NCBI RefSeq assembly: GCF_000696185.1
Contig: NZ_KK853997.1
Span: forward strand, 3,053,218 to 3,117,217
Length of the DNA: 64,000 nt
Direction of reading: 5' to 3'
From: Kitasatospora cheerisanensis KCTC 2395
GTDB lineage: Bacteria; Actinomycetota; Actinomycetes; Streptomycetales; Streptomycetaceae
In this document: positions 1 to 8,945 of the stretch, one piece after another
Position numbering within the stretch: the stretch's first letter is position 1
Layout of the letters: every line of letters begins with the position of its first letter
Notes under the pieces: generated by a model
What the model saw: only the letters and a program-made list of their open reading frames with translations
What the model was told of the DNA's origin: nothing
The model's database searches: none
Translations under genes and position numbers: made by a program

Positions 1-1083
1 GACGCCGTCGAAGCTCCAGCCCTCCAGGGACTTCACCAGCGCGTCGGTGTCCGCGTCGGAGCCCTTGTTGGCCTCCAGCGCGTGCACCACCATCTGGGCG
101 GCGGTGAAGCCGTCCGGGGTGAACAGGTCGGACTTCGAGCCGTTCTTGGTGACGAAGTCGTTCATCGCCAGCTCGGCCTCGGTGCCGCCGGCCGCGCCGG
201 AGAAGTAGTGGTTCAGGAAGTCGATCTTCTCGGCGGCGGGGCCGAACAGCGGGTAGGACGCGGCCACGTCGAGGCCGGTGACGACCTTGGTCGCGGAGAA
301 CACGTCCTGCTGGTTCAGCGAGGTCCACAGCGCGGAGGCGGTGTCGCCGGCCCAGGCGACGAACAGCAGGTCGGGCTTGGCGGCCTTGGCCTGGGTGGCG
401 AACGGCGTCAGGTCGGTCGCGGACGGCGGGGCGAGCACCGCGTCCACGGTGGCGCCCTCGCCGCCGAGGACATCCTTGACGGCGGCCACGTTGGCCTGGC
501 CGAAGGCGTTGTCCTGGGCGAGGACGGTGACCTTCTTGCCCTTGGCGTCGCCGATGAACGACGCCGCCGCCTTCGTGTCCTGGTAGGACTGCCGGCCGGA
601 GCGGAAGGTGTACTTGTTCAGGCCGGTGACCTTGTCGGCGGCGGCCGGGCCGGAGATGAACAGCACCTTGTTCTGCGCGGCGATCGGGCCGACCTGCAGC
701 GCCACGCCGGACGCGGTCGAGCCCGCCAGGATCTTGTAGTTCTTGCCGATCAGGTCCTTGGCCGCGGAGACCGCCTTCGCCGGGTCGCCCGCGTCGTCCT
801 GCTCGGCGATCTCCACCGGGTGGCCGCCGACCGCGCCCGTGCCCTTGGTGGCGTACGACAGGCCCGCCTTGAAGCCCTCCAGGTACTGCTTGCCGTAGGC
901 GGCCAGCGGGCCGGTCTTCGAGTAGACCAGGCCGACCTTGACCGGGCTCTTGTCGCCCCCGCCCGCCTCGGCCGAGGTGCCCGCCGTGCCGGCCTTGGCG
1001 CAGCCGGCCGCGAGCAGCACGCAGGCGGCCAGCGCGGCGAGCTTGCGGACGGGTCGTCTGGGGGTGGCGTCCGTGACTGACAT
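1..1083 (-). CDS. Branched-chain amino-acid ABC transporter substrate-binding lipoprotein (3' end outside window)
   Basis: The frame is open from an ATG at 1083 to the window edge (361 codons, no stop), so the C-terminus is missing. AGGAG lies 9 nt upstream of the ATG. The N-terminus is a basic stretch, a hydrophobic core and a lipobox ending LLAAGC near residue 27, so the protein should be a lipoprotein on the outer face of the membrane. The mature part has type I periplasmic-binding-fold landmarks of the LivJ/LivK family: [17 protein letters not shown], then [20 protein letters not shown]. It would capture Leu/Ile/Val or related ligands for a LivHMGF permease, presumably beyond the left edge. 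Family is confident; ligand is inferred. Confidence 0.88.
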   Translation of the reverse strand, partial: MSVTDATPRRPVRKLAALAACVLLAAGCAKAGTAGTSAEAGGGDKSPVKVGLVYSKTGPLAAYGKQYLEGFKAGLSYATKGTGAVGGHPVEIAEQDDAGDPAKAVSAAKDLIGKNYKILAGSTASGVALQVGPIAAQNKVLFISGPAAADKVTGLNKYTFRSGRQSYQDTKAAASFIGDAKGKKVTVLAQDNAFGQANVAAVKDVLGGEGATVDAVLAPPSATDLTPFATQAKAAKPDLLFVAWAGDTASALWTSLNQQDVFSATKVVTGLDVAASYPLFGPAAEKIDFLNHYFSGAAGGTEAELAMNDFVTKNGSKSDLFTPDGFTAAQMVVHALEANKGSDADTDALVKSLEGWSFDGV

Positions 1084-1257
1084 GGTGGGGAGCTCCTGAC
1101 GTGCCTGTGCTGGTGGGATGCCGGAACCGTAGGGGGGCCGCCCGGAAGGCGACATGTGACGGGAACACGCATCGGCGGGCACGGCTGTGTGGGTCGGTGA
1201 CATGTCCGGGTGTCGGCCGCCGCGAGGTGTGCGGCCCCCACATGGATCGGCCCTGCT

Positions 1258-1278
1258 CCATGGCGTCGCCCGCCATGG
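1258..1278. promoter_or_regulatory. Perfect inverted repeat upstream of scoAB
   Basis: CCATGGCG, 5-nt spacer, CGCCATGG: a perfect 8-bp inverted repeat in the divergent region between the binding protein (start 1083) and scoA (start 1347). It could be a dimeric-regulator operator or an RNA hairpin in the scoA leader. Related GACATGT sequences in opposite orientation lie at about 1152 and 1198. No regulator can be assigned. Confidence 0.4.
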
Positions 1279-1346
1279 AAAGCGTCCGGGCCTGCGGCGA
1301 GGGTGGGTGCCGCAGTCAGCCCTCCCCCTTCGAGAAGGTGGCCCCC

Positions 1347-2114
1347 TTGGACAAGGTCCTGGACTCCCCCGCCCACGCGGTCGGGGACATTCCCGACGGC
1401 GCGGTGCTCGCGGTCGGCGGCTTCGGCCTGTGCGGCATCCCGTCCACCCTGATCGACGCGCTCGTGGCGGCCGGCACCACCGGCCTGCGGGTGGTCTCGA
1501 ACAACTGCGGCGTGGACGACTGGGGCCTGGGCCTGCTGCTGCGGGCCGGCCGGATCGCCCGGATGACCTCCAGCTACGTCGGCGAGAACAAGGAGTTCGC
1601 CCGCCAGTACCTGAACGGCGAACTCGAGGTCGAACTCACCCCGCAGGGCACCCTCGCCGAGCGGCTGCGGGCCGGCGGCGCGGGCATCCCCGCCTTCTAC
1701 ACCCCGGCCGGCGCCGGCACCCAGGTCGAGGAGGGCGGCCTGCCCTGGCGGTACGCGCCGGGCGGCGGCGAGATCGCGGTCGCCTCCCCGCCGAAGGAGG
1801 TCCGCGAGTTCGGCGGCCGCCGGTACCTGCTGGAGGAGGCGATCGTCGCCGACTTCGCGCTCGTCCGCGCCGAGGTCGCCGACCGGCACGGCAACTGCGT
1901 CTTCCACGCCGCGGCCCGCAACTTCAACCCGCTGTGCGCCACCGCCGGCCGGGTCACCGTCGTCGAGGCCGACCGCATCGTCGAGCCCGGCGAGCTGGAC
2001 CCGGACGCCGTCCACCTGCCCGGCGTGTACGTGGACCGGGTGGTCGCCGCCGACCCGGCCGACCGCCGGATCGAGCGCCGCACCGTCAGCCGCACCGCCG
2101 CGAAGGAGTCCTGA
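1347..2114 (+). CDS. scoA: 3-oxoacid CoA-transferase subunit A
   Basis: Alpha subunit of a two-subunit CoA-transferase (succinyl-CoA:3-ketoacid or beta-ketoadipate type). It moves CoA onto a 3-oxoacid for ketone-body or aromatic catabolism. The glycine-rich CoA-binding segment [12 protein letters not shown] is near residue 23, followed by the family landmarks [30 protein letters not shown] and HGNCVFH. The frame extends upstream to 1101, but similarity to the family begins at [11 protein letters not shown] at 1347, 8 nt after AGAAGG, is therefore the likely start; GTG 1338 and ATG 1260 are alternatives. The stop overlaps the scoB start (ATGA), so the subunits are translationally coupled. Length (255 aa) is normal. 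The substrate is not determined. Confidence 0.88.
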   Translation: MDKVLDSPAHAVGDIPDGAVLAVGGFGLCGIPSTLIDALVAAGTTGLRVVSNNCGVDDWGLGLLLRAGRIARMTSSYVGENKEFARQYLNGELEVELTPQGTLAERLRAGGAGIPAFYTPAGAGTQVEEGGLPWRYAPGGGEIAVASPPKEVREFGGRRYLLEEAIVADFALVRAEVADRHGNCVFHAAARNFNPLCATAGRVTVVEADRIVEPGELDPDAVHLPGVYVDRVVAADPADRRIERRTVSRTAAKES

Positions 2115-2755
2115 TGACCACCCAGCCGGACCCCCGCGACGTGCTCGCCGCCCGGGCCGCCCGCGAACTGCGCGACGGCCAGTACGTGAACCTCGGCATC
2201 GGCCTGCCCACCCTGATCCCCAACCACCTGCCGCCCGGCGTGCACGTGGTGCTGCACTCCGAGAACGGCATCCTCGGCGTCGGCCCCTACCCGGCGGACG
2301 CCGACGTCCACCCCGACCTGATCAACGCCGGGAAGGAGACCGTCACCGTCAACCCCGGTGCGGCGTACTTCGATTCGGCGTTCTCCTTCGGCATGGTGCG
2401 CTCCGGCCGGATCGACGTCTCGGTGCTCGGCGCGATGCAGGTCTCGGCCTCCGGCGACCTCGCCAACTGGATGATCCCCGGCAAGATGGTCAAGGGCATG
2501 GGCGGCGCGATGGACCTGGTCCACGGCGCCCGCCGGCTGATCGTGGTGATGGAGCACACCGCCAAGGACGGCACCCCGAAGATCGTCGACGAGCTGTCCC
2601 TGCCGGCCACCGGCCGCGGCGTCGTCCACCGCATCGTCACCGACCTGGCCGTCCTCGACGTCACCCCCGACGGCCTCCGCCTGGTCGAACTCGCCGGCGG
2701 CACCACCCTGGAGCAGCTCCGCGCCGCCACCGAGCCGGAGATCCTCACCGGCTGA
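2114..2755 (+). CDS. scoB: 3-oxoacid CoA-transferase subunit B
   Basis: Beta subunit, 213 aa, partner of the upstream scoA product. The catalytic glutamate sits in LHSENGILG (Glu50), which forms the glutamyl-CoA thioester in this family. [10 protein letters not shown] precedes it and [10 protein letters not shown] lies near residue 135, both typical of the B subunit. The ATG overlaps the scoA stop by one base, and the spacer-free arrangement with the same strand and similar length implies a 1:1 complex. A strong hairpin follows at 2769-2808. Whether the enzyme is of the Sco type or the PcaJ type cannot be told from the sequence. No protocatechuate genes are adjacent, which favours a general 3-oxoacid transferase. 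Confidence 0.9.
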   Translation: MTTQPDPRDVLAARAARELRDGQYVNLGIGLPTLIPNHLPPGVHVVLHSENGILGVGPYPADADVHPDLINAGKETVTVNPGAAYFDSAFSFGMVRSGRIDVSVLGAMQVSASGDLANWMIPGKMVKGMGGAMDLVHGARRLIVVMEHTAKDGTPKIVDELSLPATGRGVVHRIVTDLAVLDVTPDGLRLVELAGGTTLEQLRAATEPEILTG

Positions 2756-2768
2756 CCCCGGACGCGCC

Positions 2769-2808
2769 GCAGGGGCGGCGGGCGCCCCCTCACGCCCACC
2801 GCCCCTGC
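2769..2808. terminator. Bidirectional hairpin between scoB and ung
   Basis: GCAGGGGCGG pairs with CCGCCCCTGC, extended by GGGCG/CGCCC after one mismatch, around an 8-nt loop. It lies in the 61-nt gap between convergent scoB and ung, so it probably ends both transcripts. No U-run is evident. Confidence 0.7.
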
Positions 2809-2816
2809 ACCGACCG

Positions 2817-3551
2817 CTACTTCACGTTCGGGATGCTCCAGTCGACCGCCTGCTGGCCGAAGCCCTCCAGCGCGGCGTTGATCTGCGAGAACGGCTTGGT
2901 GCCGAAGAAGGTCTTCTGCGACAGCGGCGACGGGTGGCCGCTCTGCACCACCACGTGCTTCCCGGTGTCGATCAGCGCCAGCTTCTTCTTCGCGTAGCCG
3001 CCCCACAGCACGAACACGCAGGGCTCCTCGCGGGCGCTGACCGCCATGATCACCGCGTCGGTGAACTTCTCCCAGCCCTTGGCCTTGTGCGAGTTGGGCT
3101 CGTGCGCCCGCACGGTGAGCACCGCGTTCAGCAGCAGCACGCCCTGCTCGGCCCACGGCATCAGGTAGCCGTTGTCGGGCATCCGGAACGCACCGGTCTC
3201 CGGGTCCGTGAACAGGCCGAGGTCGGTGTGGAGCTCCTTGTAGATGTTGCGCAGCGACGGCGGGACCTTCACCCCGGGCAGCACCGAGAAGCTCATCCCG
3301 TGCGCCTGCCCGTTGTCGTGGTACGGGTCCTGGCCGAGGACCAGCACCCGGACGTCCTGGTACGCGGTCACGTCCAGCGCCGAGAACTCCTGCCCGGCGG
3401 GCGGGAACACCTCGTGCTCGGCCCGCTCGGCCGCCAGGAACTCCGCCAGCTGCGCGAAGTACGGCTTGCCGGTCTCCTCGGCGAGCACCGCGCGCCAGGA
3501 CTCGGGCAGCTCCAGCGCGCCGCCCACGGACGCCTCGGCCAGCTCCGTCAC
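2817..3551 (-). CDS. ung: Uracil-DNA glycosylase
   Basis: Family 1 UDG that removes uracil from DNA to start base-excision repair in the cytoplasm. The water-activating motif LGQDPYHDNGQAHG contains catalytic Asp75, and the second motif GHPSPLS carries the leucine-loop histidine near the C-terminus. MPWAEQGVLLLNAVLTV is the uracil-binding Asn segment. A longer frame starts at 3581, but GGGAGG lies 6 nt before the GTG at 3551, giving the usual VTELAEASV start. Length (244 aa) is typical. It converges on scoB across a shared terminator. The call is secure. Confidence 0.95.
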   Translation of the reverse strand: MTELAEASVGGALELPESWRAVLAEETGKPYFAQLAEFLAAERAEHEVFPPAGQEFSALDVTAYQDVRVLVLGQDPYHDNGQAHGMSFSVLPGVKVPPSLRNIYKELHTDLGLFTDPETGAFRMPDNGYLMPWAEQGVLLLNAVLTVRAHEPNSHKAKGWEKFTDAVIMAVSAREEPCVFVLWGGYAKKKLALIDTGKHVVVQSGHPSPLSQKTFFGTKPFSQINAALEGFGQQAVDWSIPNVK

Positions 3552-3638
3552 GTTGTACCTCCCACCGGCCGCGCGCCGCACGGCGACCGCTCTCGCTCGA
3601 ACGTTCCCGGGCCCGTCCCGGACCCGTTGCGAAGAACG

Positions 3639-4763
3639 CTACACAGTCGCGCCGACAGCCCGCGCCGCCCGCCGCACCCGCAGCGCCTCCCAGCCGTTCA
3701 GGCCCACCAGCACCACCGCCAGCACGGCCAGCACGGCCAGCGCCGGCAGCCGGTGCAGCGGGGTCAGCAGCAGCAGCGCCAGCAGCGCCGCCACCAGCCC
3801 GGCGGCCGCCAGCCGGGTCGGCGACAGCACCCCGAACATCATCCGCCGGGTGTAGTTGAAGGCCAGCAGGTACAGCGCGCTGCCGCCGTACAGCAGCCCC
3901 AGCGCGCCGCCGCCGAGCGCCTCCCCGGGCCGGGCCACCGTCTCGGCGAAGCCCACCGCGACGGTGATCACCCCGGCGATCAGCGCCAGGTGCCCGTACG
4001 AGAACACCCGCCGCATCATGTCGCGGCGCGACACCGCGGTCTCCAGGGCGAAGCGCATCGCGTCGGAGGCGTACCCGAAGTACTGCCACCACAGCGCGCA
4101 GGAGATCACGAACGCCACCGCCACCGAGGCGAGTCGGTCCGCGTGCAGCGGGCCGGACGCCACCGGGGCGCCGATCCCGACGATCGACTCGCCGAGCGCC
4201 ACCAGCAGGAACAGGCCGAACCGCTCCGGCAGGTGCCCCGGGTGGTACTCGACCTTCGCCAGCCGCCGGCGGAACACCAGCGGCGCCGCCAGGTCCGCCG
4301 CCGCGGCCAGCGCCCACAGCACCTCCCGGGCCGGGGACGGCAGCAGCCCGCCGACCACCAGCAGCGGCCCGGTGACGAACGCGCCCACCCCGTACGGGCC
4401 GAGCCAGATCCGCCGCACCCGGCGGGCCAGCAGGCCGATCAGCACCAGCCGCGCCGCCCAGTACGCGCCGCCGAACAGCACCCCGCGGGCCCCGAACGCC
4501 GCCGGCAGCGCGAGCGCCATGAACAGCCCGGCCAGGCCCACCGCGAAGATCCCGAACCGGTCCCGCGGATTGTCCACGTCCCGGACGTTGGCCTGCACGG
4601 TGGTGCCCACCCAGCACCAGTACACCGGCACGAACGCCACCAGCGCCCGCCCGCAGCCCGCCCAGTCGTGGTGGTGGTGCAGCAAGGCCGACACCTGCGT
4701 CACCGCGAACACGAACACCAGGTCGAAGTACAGCTCCGCCCAGGTGACGCGCTTCTCCCCCAT
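3639..4763 (-). CDS. Low-temperature-requirement A (LtrA) family membrane protein
   Basis: 374-aa polytopic membrane protein of the LtrA family (Pfam PF06772). It opens with VTWAELYFDLVFVFAVTQ, the conserved family signature with an acidic residue in the first helix. About ten further hydrophobic segments alternate with Arg-rich loops. LGESIVGIG, a second family landmark, occurs in the middle. A GGGGGAG precedes the ATG by 5 nt. The molecular role of LtrA proteins is poorly known: the Listeria founder was linked to growth in the cold, and transport has been suggested. It is divergent from the type VII cassette starting at 4947. Confidence 0.85.
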   Translation of the reverse strand: MGEKRVTWAELYFDLVFVFAVTQVSALLHHHHDWAGCGRALVAFVPVYWCWVGTTVQANVRDVDNPRDRFGIFAVGLAGLFMALALPAAFGARGVLFGGAYWAARLVLIGLLARRVRRIWLGPYGVGAFVTGPLLVVGGLLPSPAREVLWALAAAADLAAPLVFRRRLAKVEYHPGHLPERFGLFLLVALGESIVGIGAPVASGPLHADRLASVAVAFVISCALWWQYFGYASDAMRFALETAVSRRDMMRRVFSYGHLALIAGVITVAVGFAETVARPGEALGGGALGLLYGGSALYLLAFNYTRRMMFGVLSPTRLAAAGLVAALLALLLLTPLHRLPALAVLAVLAVVLVGLNGWEALRVRRAARAVGATV

Positions 4764-4946
4764 CCGAACTCCCCCGCACCCCATGCCCGTTGACGCCGCC
4801 CCGGGGGGACGACCGGCACAGGCTACCGGGGCCCGGAACCCCGGTCCGCCGACGGACCGTCCGTTCGTACCGCTATCTTGGGGGCGGCCAAGAGCCACCG
4901 GCGGGCCACCACGGGGGTGGGTCCGCCACGGGGGAGGGGATCGGCG

Positions 4947-5474
4947 ATGAGTGACGTCTCCGGCAACGGGTTGTCCGGGTTCATCTACAACGCGGTGTCG
5001 ACCGCGACGGCCGTGCAGACGGCGGCCATGGTCGCCGTGTCGCAGGCGCAGGCACTCGCGAACCAGGTCGGCGGCGGGGCCGTCCAGGTCGAGGTCGAGA
5101 ACCTGCAGACCTTCAAGAACAAGGTCGACCAGATCCTGCGCGAGCTCGACGGCTCCCCCGCGAGCCACGGCGAGGTCTCCCAGCAGCAGTTGACCGGCCA
5201 TCAGCTCGGACAGAACTTCGGCCAGGCCGGCGACCTGATGACCGCCTACACCAACGTGCACACCAACCTGGAGCGGCTCTCGCAGACCCTCGCCGCCCAG
5301 ATCCAGGCGATGAGCGCGAGCGTCGGCCAGGCCGCCGGGACCTACAGCAACGCGGACGCCGAGCAGGAGGACCGGTTCCGGAGCATGGCCCGGACCGACG
5401 CGCAGCCCCGGACCGCCGCCTACCCGGCGAGCCCGCAGGCCCCGGCCACCGGCACCCAGCAAGGCGCGTACTGA
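4947..5474 (+). CDS. Small WXG100-like protein, first gene of type VII cassette 1
   Basis: A 175-aa mostly helical, Ala/Gln-rich protein with no signal peptide or membrane segment. The middle reads VQVEVENLQTFKNKVDQIL, closely matching YQVEVESLRAFAAQV in the first gene of the second cassette (52564-53022), so the two are paralogues. Two amphipathic helices follow, then a Gln/Ala/Pro-rich tail. GGGGAGGGGA lies upstream of the ATG. The gene is followed 38 nt later by a WXG100 protein and then a mycosin, so it is probably a helical-hairpin substrate or partner of a type VII (ESX-like) system. It lacks a clear W-x-G motif itself; the assignment rests on fold and context. Confidence 0.7.
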   Translation: MSDVSGNGLSGFIYNAVSTATAVQTAAMVAVSQAQALANQVGGGAVQVEVENLQTFKNKVDQILRELDGSPASHGEVSQQQLTGHQLGQNFGQAGDLMTAYTNVHTNLERLSQTLAAQIQAMSASVGQAAGTYSNADAEQEDRFRSMARTDAQPRTAAYPASPQAPATGTQQGAY

Positions 5475-5512
5475 CGACCGCTCCGGCGACGGAGCTTCGG
5501 GGGAGAAGAGAG

Positions 5513-7143
5513 ATGACCGAGAAGCGTTTCGTGCGGATGGCCCGTGACGGCGGCGAGATCGACGGCGCCAGCCACGAGGAACTGGTGGCGATGGTCCAGC
5601 ACACGGACCCGGTCGCCGTCATGCAGGTGGGGCAGCGACTGCTGCTCGCCGCGCAGAAGATGGACGAGGTCAGCAACGAGCTGCACGCGCACATGAGCGG
5701 CCTCGACTGGGAGGGCAGCGCCGCCGACAGCTTCAAGTCCTGGGGCAGCCAGGTCTCCAGGTCCACCATGGACCTGGCCTCGTACTCGCGGAACGCCGGC
5801 ACCTACATGGCCTCCGCCGGCGAGACGCTCTCCGCCGTCAAGTCGGGCATGCCCGACGTGCCGCACGCCGACATGAAGATCGTCAGCCGCTACAACGACC
5901 AGCCCAACACGGCCGTCACCGTCGGCGGCGCCGTCCTCGGCAGCGTCGTCCCCGGCGTCGGCACCGTCATCGGCGGCTGGGCGGCCGGCAAGGTCGCCGA
6001 CATGGTCGACTCCGACTGGGTCACCCCCGAGGAGGCCCAGGCCGCGCAGCGCCGCGTCGAGCAGGCCCACAACGAGGCCGTCCAGCAGATGACCCGGCTC
6101 AGCCAGGCGTACGAGCAGTCGACCACCCGGCTCAACTCGGTCCAGCCGCCGGAGTTTCCGCCGCTGCCGGGGGACAACAGGCACGAGCAGGGACTCGAGA
6201 ACGTCCCGGTCGGCGGGGGCGACGGCGGCGGAAGCGGGCGCGGCCCCGGTGGCGGAGGCATGCCGACGCCGCCCAGGGTGCAACCGGCCCCGGCTCCCAA
6301 CCCGACCCCGCAGCCGACGCCGACTCCCGTCCCCAGGCCCGCGCCGTGGCAGCCGCCCGTGCACGGCGGGCCGGTGCAGCAGCCGCCGTGGAACCCGCCG
6401 GTCCACAACCCGCTTCCGCCGGTCACCGACCCGGTGATCAAGGACCCGGGCACCCGGATCGACCACACGCCGCCGCCCGGCACGACGCTCCCCGACCCGA
6501 GGATCCCGGTCCACGGCGGCGGGGCGGCGGCCTCGGCGGGGGCGGCCTCGGTGACCTCGGCGGCGGCACCGGCAGCGGCGGTGGCGGCCTGCACGGCGGC
6601 GGCTACCCGGGCGGCGGCATCGGTGGCGGCGGCCTGGGCGGCGGCGGCCTCGGTGGCGGCGGAACGGCCGGTGGCGGCCGGGCCGGCGGCGGCGTGCCGG
6701 GCACCGGCGGAGCCGGCGCGGGCGCGCGGCCCGGCGGCACCACCGCGAGCACCGCGGGCACGGGCCAGGCCGGCCAGGCGGGGCGCGCGGGCGCCCCGGG
6801 CATGGGCGGCATGCCGCACGGCGGTGGCGGCGCGGGCGCCGGCGGCGCCAAGGGCGGCGGCAGCGGTGCGCGCGGCAGCGGCCTGGTCGGCCGGGCGGGC
6901 GGCACCGTCGGCGGACAGCGCGGGTCGGGATCGGGCGGCGGGTTCACGCCGGGCGGCACCGGGCTGCGCGGTCGGGCCGAGCGGGGCGCCGACGGCCGGG
7001 CCGGCCAGGGTGCGTTCGGCGGCGGCCACGGCGGTGCGAACCGCAAGGGCAAGCCGCAGGGCAGGCGTCCCGACTACCTCAACGAGGACGAGGACACCTG
7101 GACGTCGGGCATGGGCCCGGTCAACCCGAATGTGATCGAGTAG
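5513..7143 (+). CDS. Large WXG100 protein with Pro/Gly-rich tail, type VII cassette 1 (frameshifted as assembled)
   Basis: The first 110 residues form a WXG100 helical hairpin with W-E-G in MSGLDWEGSAADSF. A short Gly/Val-rich hydrophobic segment (about residues 140-160) and a second helical region follow, then a long Pro-rich and Gly-rich tail. The frame running from 5513 becomes Ala-rich nonsense after about 6521. Adding one G to the GGGG run at 6521-6524 restores a Gly-rich frame that ends at 7143 with RPDYLNEDEDTWTSG and PVNPNVIE. That C-terminal motif recurs in the paralogue at 51046-52499, so the shifted frame is the real one. No signal peptide. Likely a secreted type VII substrate processed by the mycosin encoded next. 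Confidence 0.72.
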
Positions 7144-7154
7144 GACCGCATCGA

Positions 7155-7194
7155 CTGCCCGGCCGCAGGAGTCGGTTCCCCTGCGGCCGGGCAG
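7155..7194 (+). terminator. Intercistronic hairpin before mycosin gene 1
   Basis: A perfect 15-bp stem (CTGCCCGGCCGCAGG and its complement) with a 10-nt loop lies between the large WXG100 gene and the mycosin gene. No U-run. It may end most transcripts or protect the upstream mRNA, lowering mycosin expression. A hairpin sits at the same place in cassette 2 (50979-51014). Confidence 0.6.
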
Positions 7195-7249
7195 CATCGT
7201 GCGGCCGGGCGACACCCGGCGGACATGACGGCGTGCGAAGGAGCGTGTG

Positions 7250-8719
7250 ATGCGGCGAACGGGCGGGGCAGGACGGGGGCGGCGGCTCGCCGCGGCGACG
7301 GCGGTCGCCGGCGTCCTGTGGGGGTGGACGGCCGGGCCCGCACTCGCGGTGGACTCGATCCGCGCCCAGCAGTGGCATCTGGACGCGATGCACGCCGAGG
7401 AGATGTGGCGCACCAGCACCGGATCCGGCATCACCGTGGCCGTGGTGGACGGCGGTGTGAAGGGCGACGCGCCCGACCTCGCCGGGCAGTTGTTGGCCGG
7501 GACCGATTTCAGCACGCTGCCCGGGGGCGTGCTCTCCGACCAGGACGGCCACGGAACGTCCATGGCCAGCGCCATCGCCGGCACCGGGAAGGGCCTGAAC
7601 GGCAACGGAGCGTACGGCCTCGCGCTCGGCGCGAAGATCCTCCCGATCAAGGTCGACTACATGGGAGGAGCGGGTAACGACAGCGCGATCCTGGACCAGA
7701 TATCCCAGGCCATCACCTACGCGGCCGACCACAACGCCAAGATCATCAACGTCTCCTCGGGAGTCGCCGCGGACACGTTGAAGCCCGCCGACCTCGACAG
7801 GCTCAAGGCGGCCGTCGACCACGCGGCCTCCCGGGGCTCCCTGGTGTTCGCCTCGGCCGGCAACAGCGGCAACACCAGCAACCGCGTCGAGTACCCCTCC
7901 GCGATGAACGGCGTGGTCGCGGTGGCGGCCACCGACCAGAACGGAAAGGTCACGGCGGAGTCGGAGCACGGCCCGCAGGTCACGCTCGCCGCGCCGGGCG
8001 TGGACATCTACGGTGCCTGCACCGGCCCGTCCGGCTACTGCAAGGGCCACGGCACGTCCGGCGCCGCAGCGCTCACCTCCGCCTCCGCCGCCCTGATCTG
8101 GTCCGTCCACCCGAACTGGACCGCCAACCAGGTGCTGCGCGTCCTCATCAACACCGCCAGCAACCCGAAGGAGCGCAGCGACTACCTCGGCTACGGCACC
8201 GTCCGCCCGCGCATCGCGCTGACCGACCCCGGCGACCCGGGTCCGGCGAACGTCAGCCCGCTGCCCGCCGCGGCCGGGTCCTCGCCGAAGCCCGGCAAGT
8301 CCGACGGCGCGGCCGCGAAGCCGTCCGCGCCCGCCGACTCCCCGGCCGGGCAGGACCCGGCGGCGCAGCAGCCGGCCGCGAGCGGGAAGTCCTCGGGGTC
8401 GGGCAGCATGCCGCTGGTGATCGGCGGCGTGGCGGTGGCCGTCGTGCTGCTGGTGGTCGTGGTGATCGTGGTCGCCCGCCGCAACCGCCCTGCCGCGGCG
8501 GGCCCGGTTCCGCCGTTCCCGGGCCAGCCCATGCCCAGCCAGCCCATGCCCGGTCAGCCGCCGTACGGCCAGGCCCCGCCACCGCAGCAGCCCCCGTACG
8601 GGCAGGCGTCCCAGCCGTACGGGCAGCAGCCCCCGTACGGTCAGCCGCCGCAGTCGTACGGCCAGCAGCCCCCGTACGGTCAGCAGCCGCCGGGCGGCGG
8701 GAACCCGTACGCGGGCTGA
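7250..8719 (+). CDS. Mycosin-like S8 serine protease, type VII cassette 1
   Basis: 489-aa membrane-anchored subtilisin-like protease resembling the mycosins (MycP) of ESX systems. A signal peptide covers residues 1-34. The catalytic triad is visible: Asp67 in VAVVDGGV, His101 in DGHGTSMAS, Ser270 in GHGTSGAA. A Pro/Ala-rich spacer leads to a single transmembrane helix (about 386-408), then a cytoplasmic-type tail of PPYGQ repeats. ATG 7250 follows AAGGAG by 6 nt; GTG 7247 is possible. In ESX systems this enzyme sits at the membrane with the active site outside and trims or controls substrates. The core type VII genes (eccB, C, D, E) are not in the window. Confidence 0.88.
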   Translation: MRRTGGAGRGRRLAAATAVAGVLWGWTAGPALAVDSIRAQQWHLDAMHAEEMWRTSTGSGITVAVVDGGVKGDAPDLAGQLLAGTDFSTLPGGVLSDQDGHGTSMASAIAGTGKGLNGNGAYGLALGAKILPIKVDYMGGAGNDSAILDQISQAITYAADHNAKIINVSSGVAADTLKPADLDRLKAAVDHAASRGSLVFASAGNSGNTSNRVEYPSAMNGVVAVAATDQNGKVTAESEHGPQVTLAAPGVDIYGACTGPSGYCKGHGTSGAAALTSASAALIWSVHPNWTANQVLRVLINTASNPKERSDYLGYGTVRPRIALTDPGDPGPANVSPLPAAAGSSPKPGKSDGAAAKPSAPADSPAGQDPAAQQPAASGKSSGSGSMPLVIGGVAVAVVLLVVVVIVVARRNRPAAAGPVPPFPGQPMPSQPMPGQPPYGQAPPPQQPPYGQASQPYGQQPPYGQPPQSYGQQPPYGQQPPGGGNPYAG

Positions 8720-8741
8720 GCGGACGGACGTGGCGGCCACG

Positions 8742-8779
8742 GACGGCGGCGGGCCGGGACCGCCCGGGCCGCCGCCGTC
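8742..8779 (+). terminator. Hairpin after mycosin gene 1
   Basis: GACGGCGGCGG pairs perfectly with CCGCCGCCGTC, with further pairing (CCGGG/CCCGG) inside. It lies 23 nt after the mycosin stop and probably ends the cassette transcript. Confidence 0.6.
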
Positions 8780-8945
8780 GGCGTTCGCGGGGCTCACCGG
8801 CGCGGACGCCCCTGTGGGCGGCGGTCGCGGCGCACTAGGCTGAGGCACGTTGGGGCAGCCAGTGGCGCCCGACCGGCCAGCGGTGTCCGGTCGGAGCGAT
8901 GCACATCGATCGTTCGACCGTCGCAAGACCGAGGAGAGACCCACC

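Noticed and set aside
6515..6530. Programmed -1 frameshift as the main explanation for the cassette 1 break
   Set aside because: The codons at the slip site would not re-pair well in the -1 frame and there is no clear stimulatory structure; a missing base is simpler, particularly as five unrelated genes show similar breaks.
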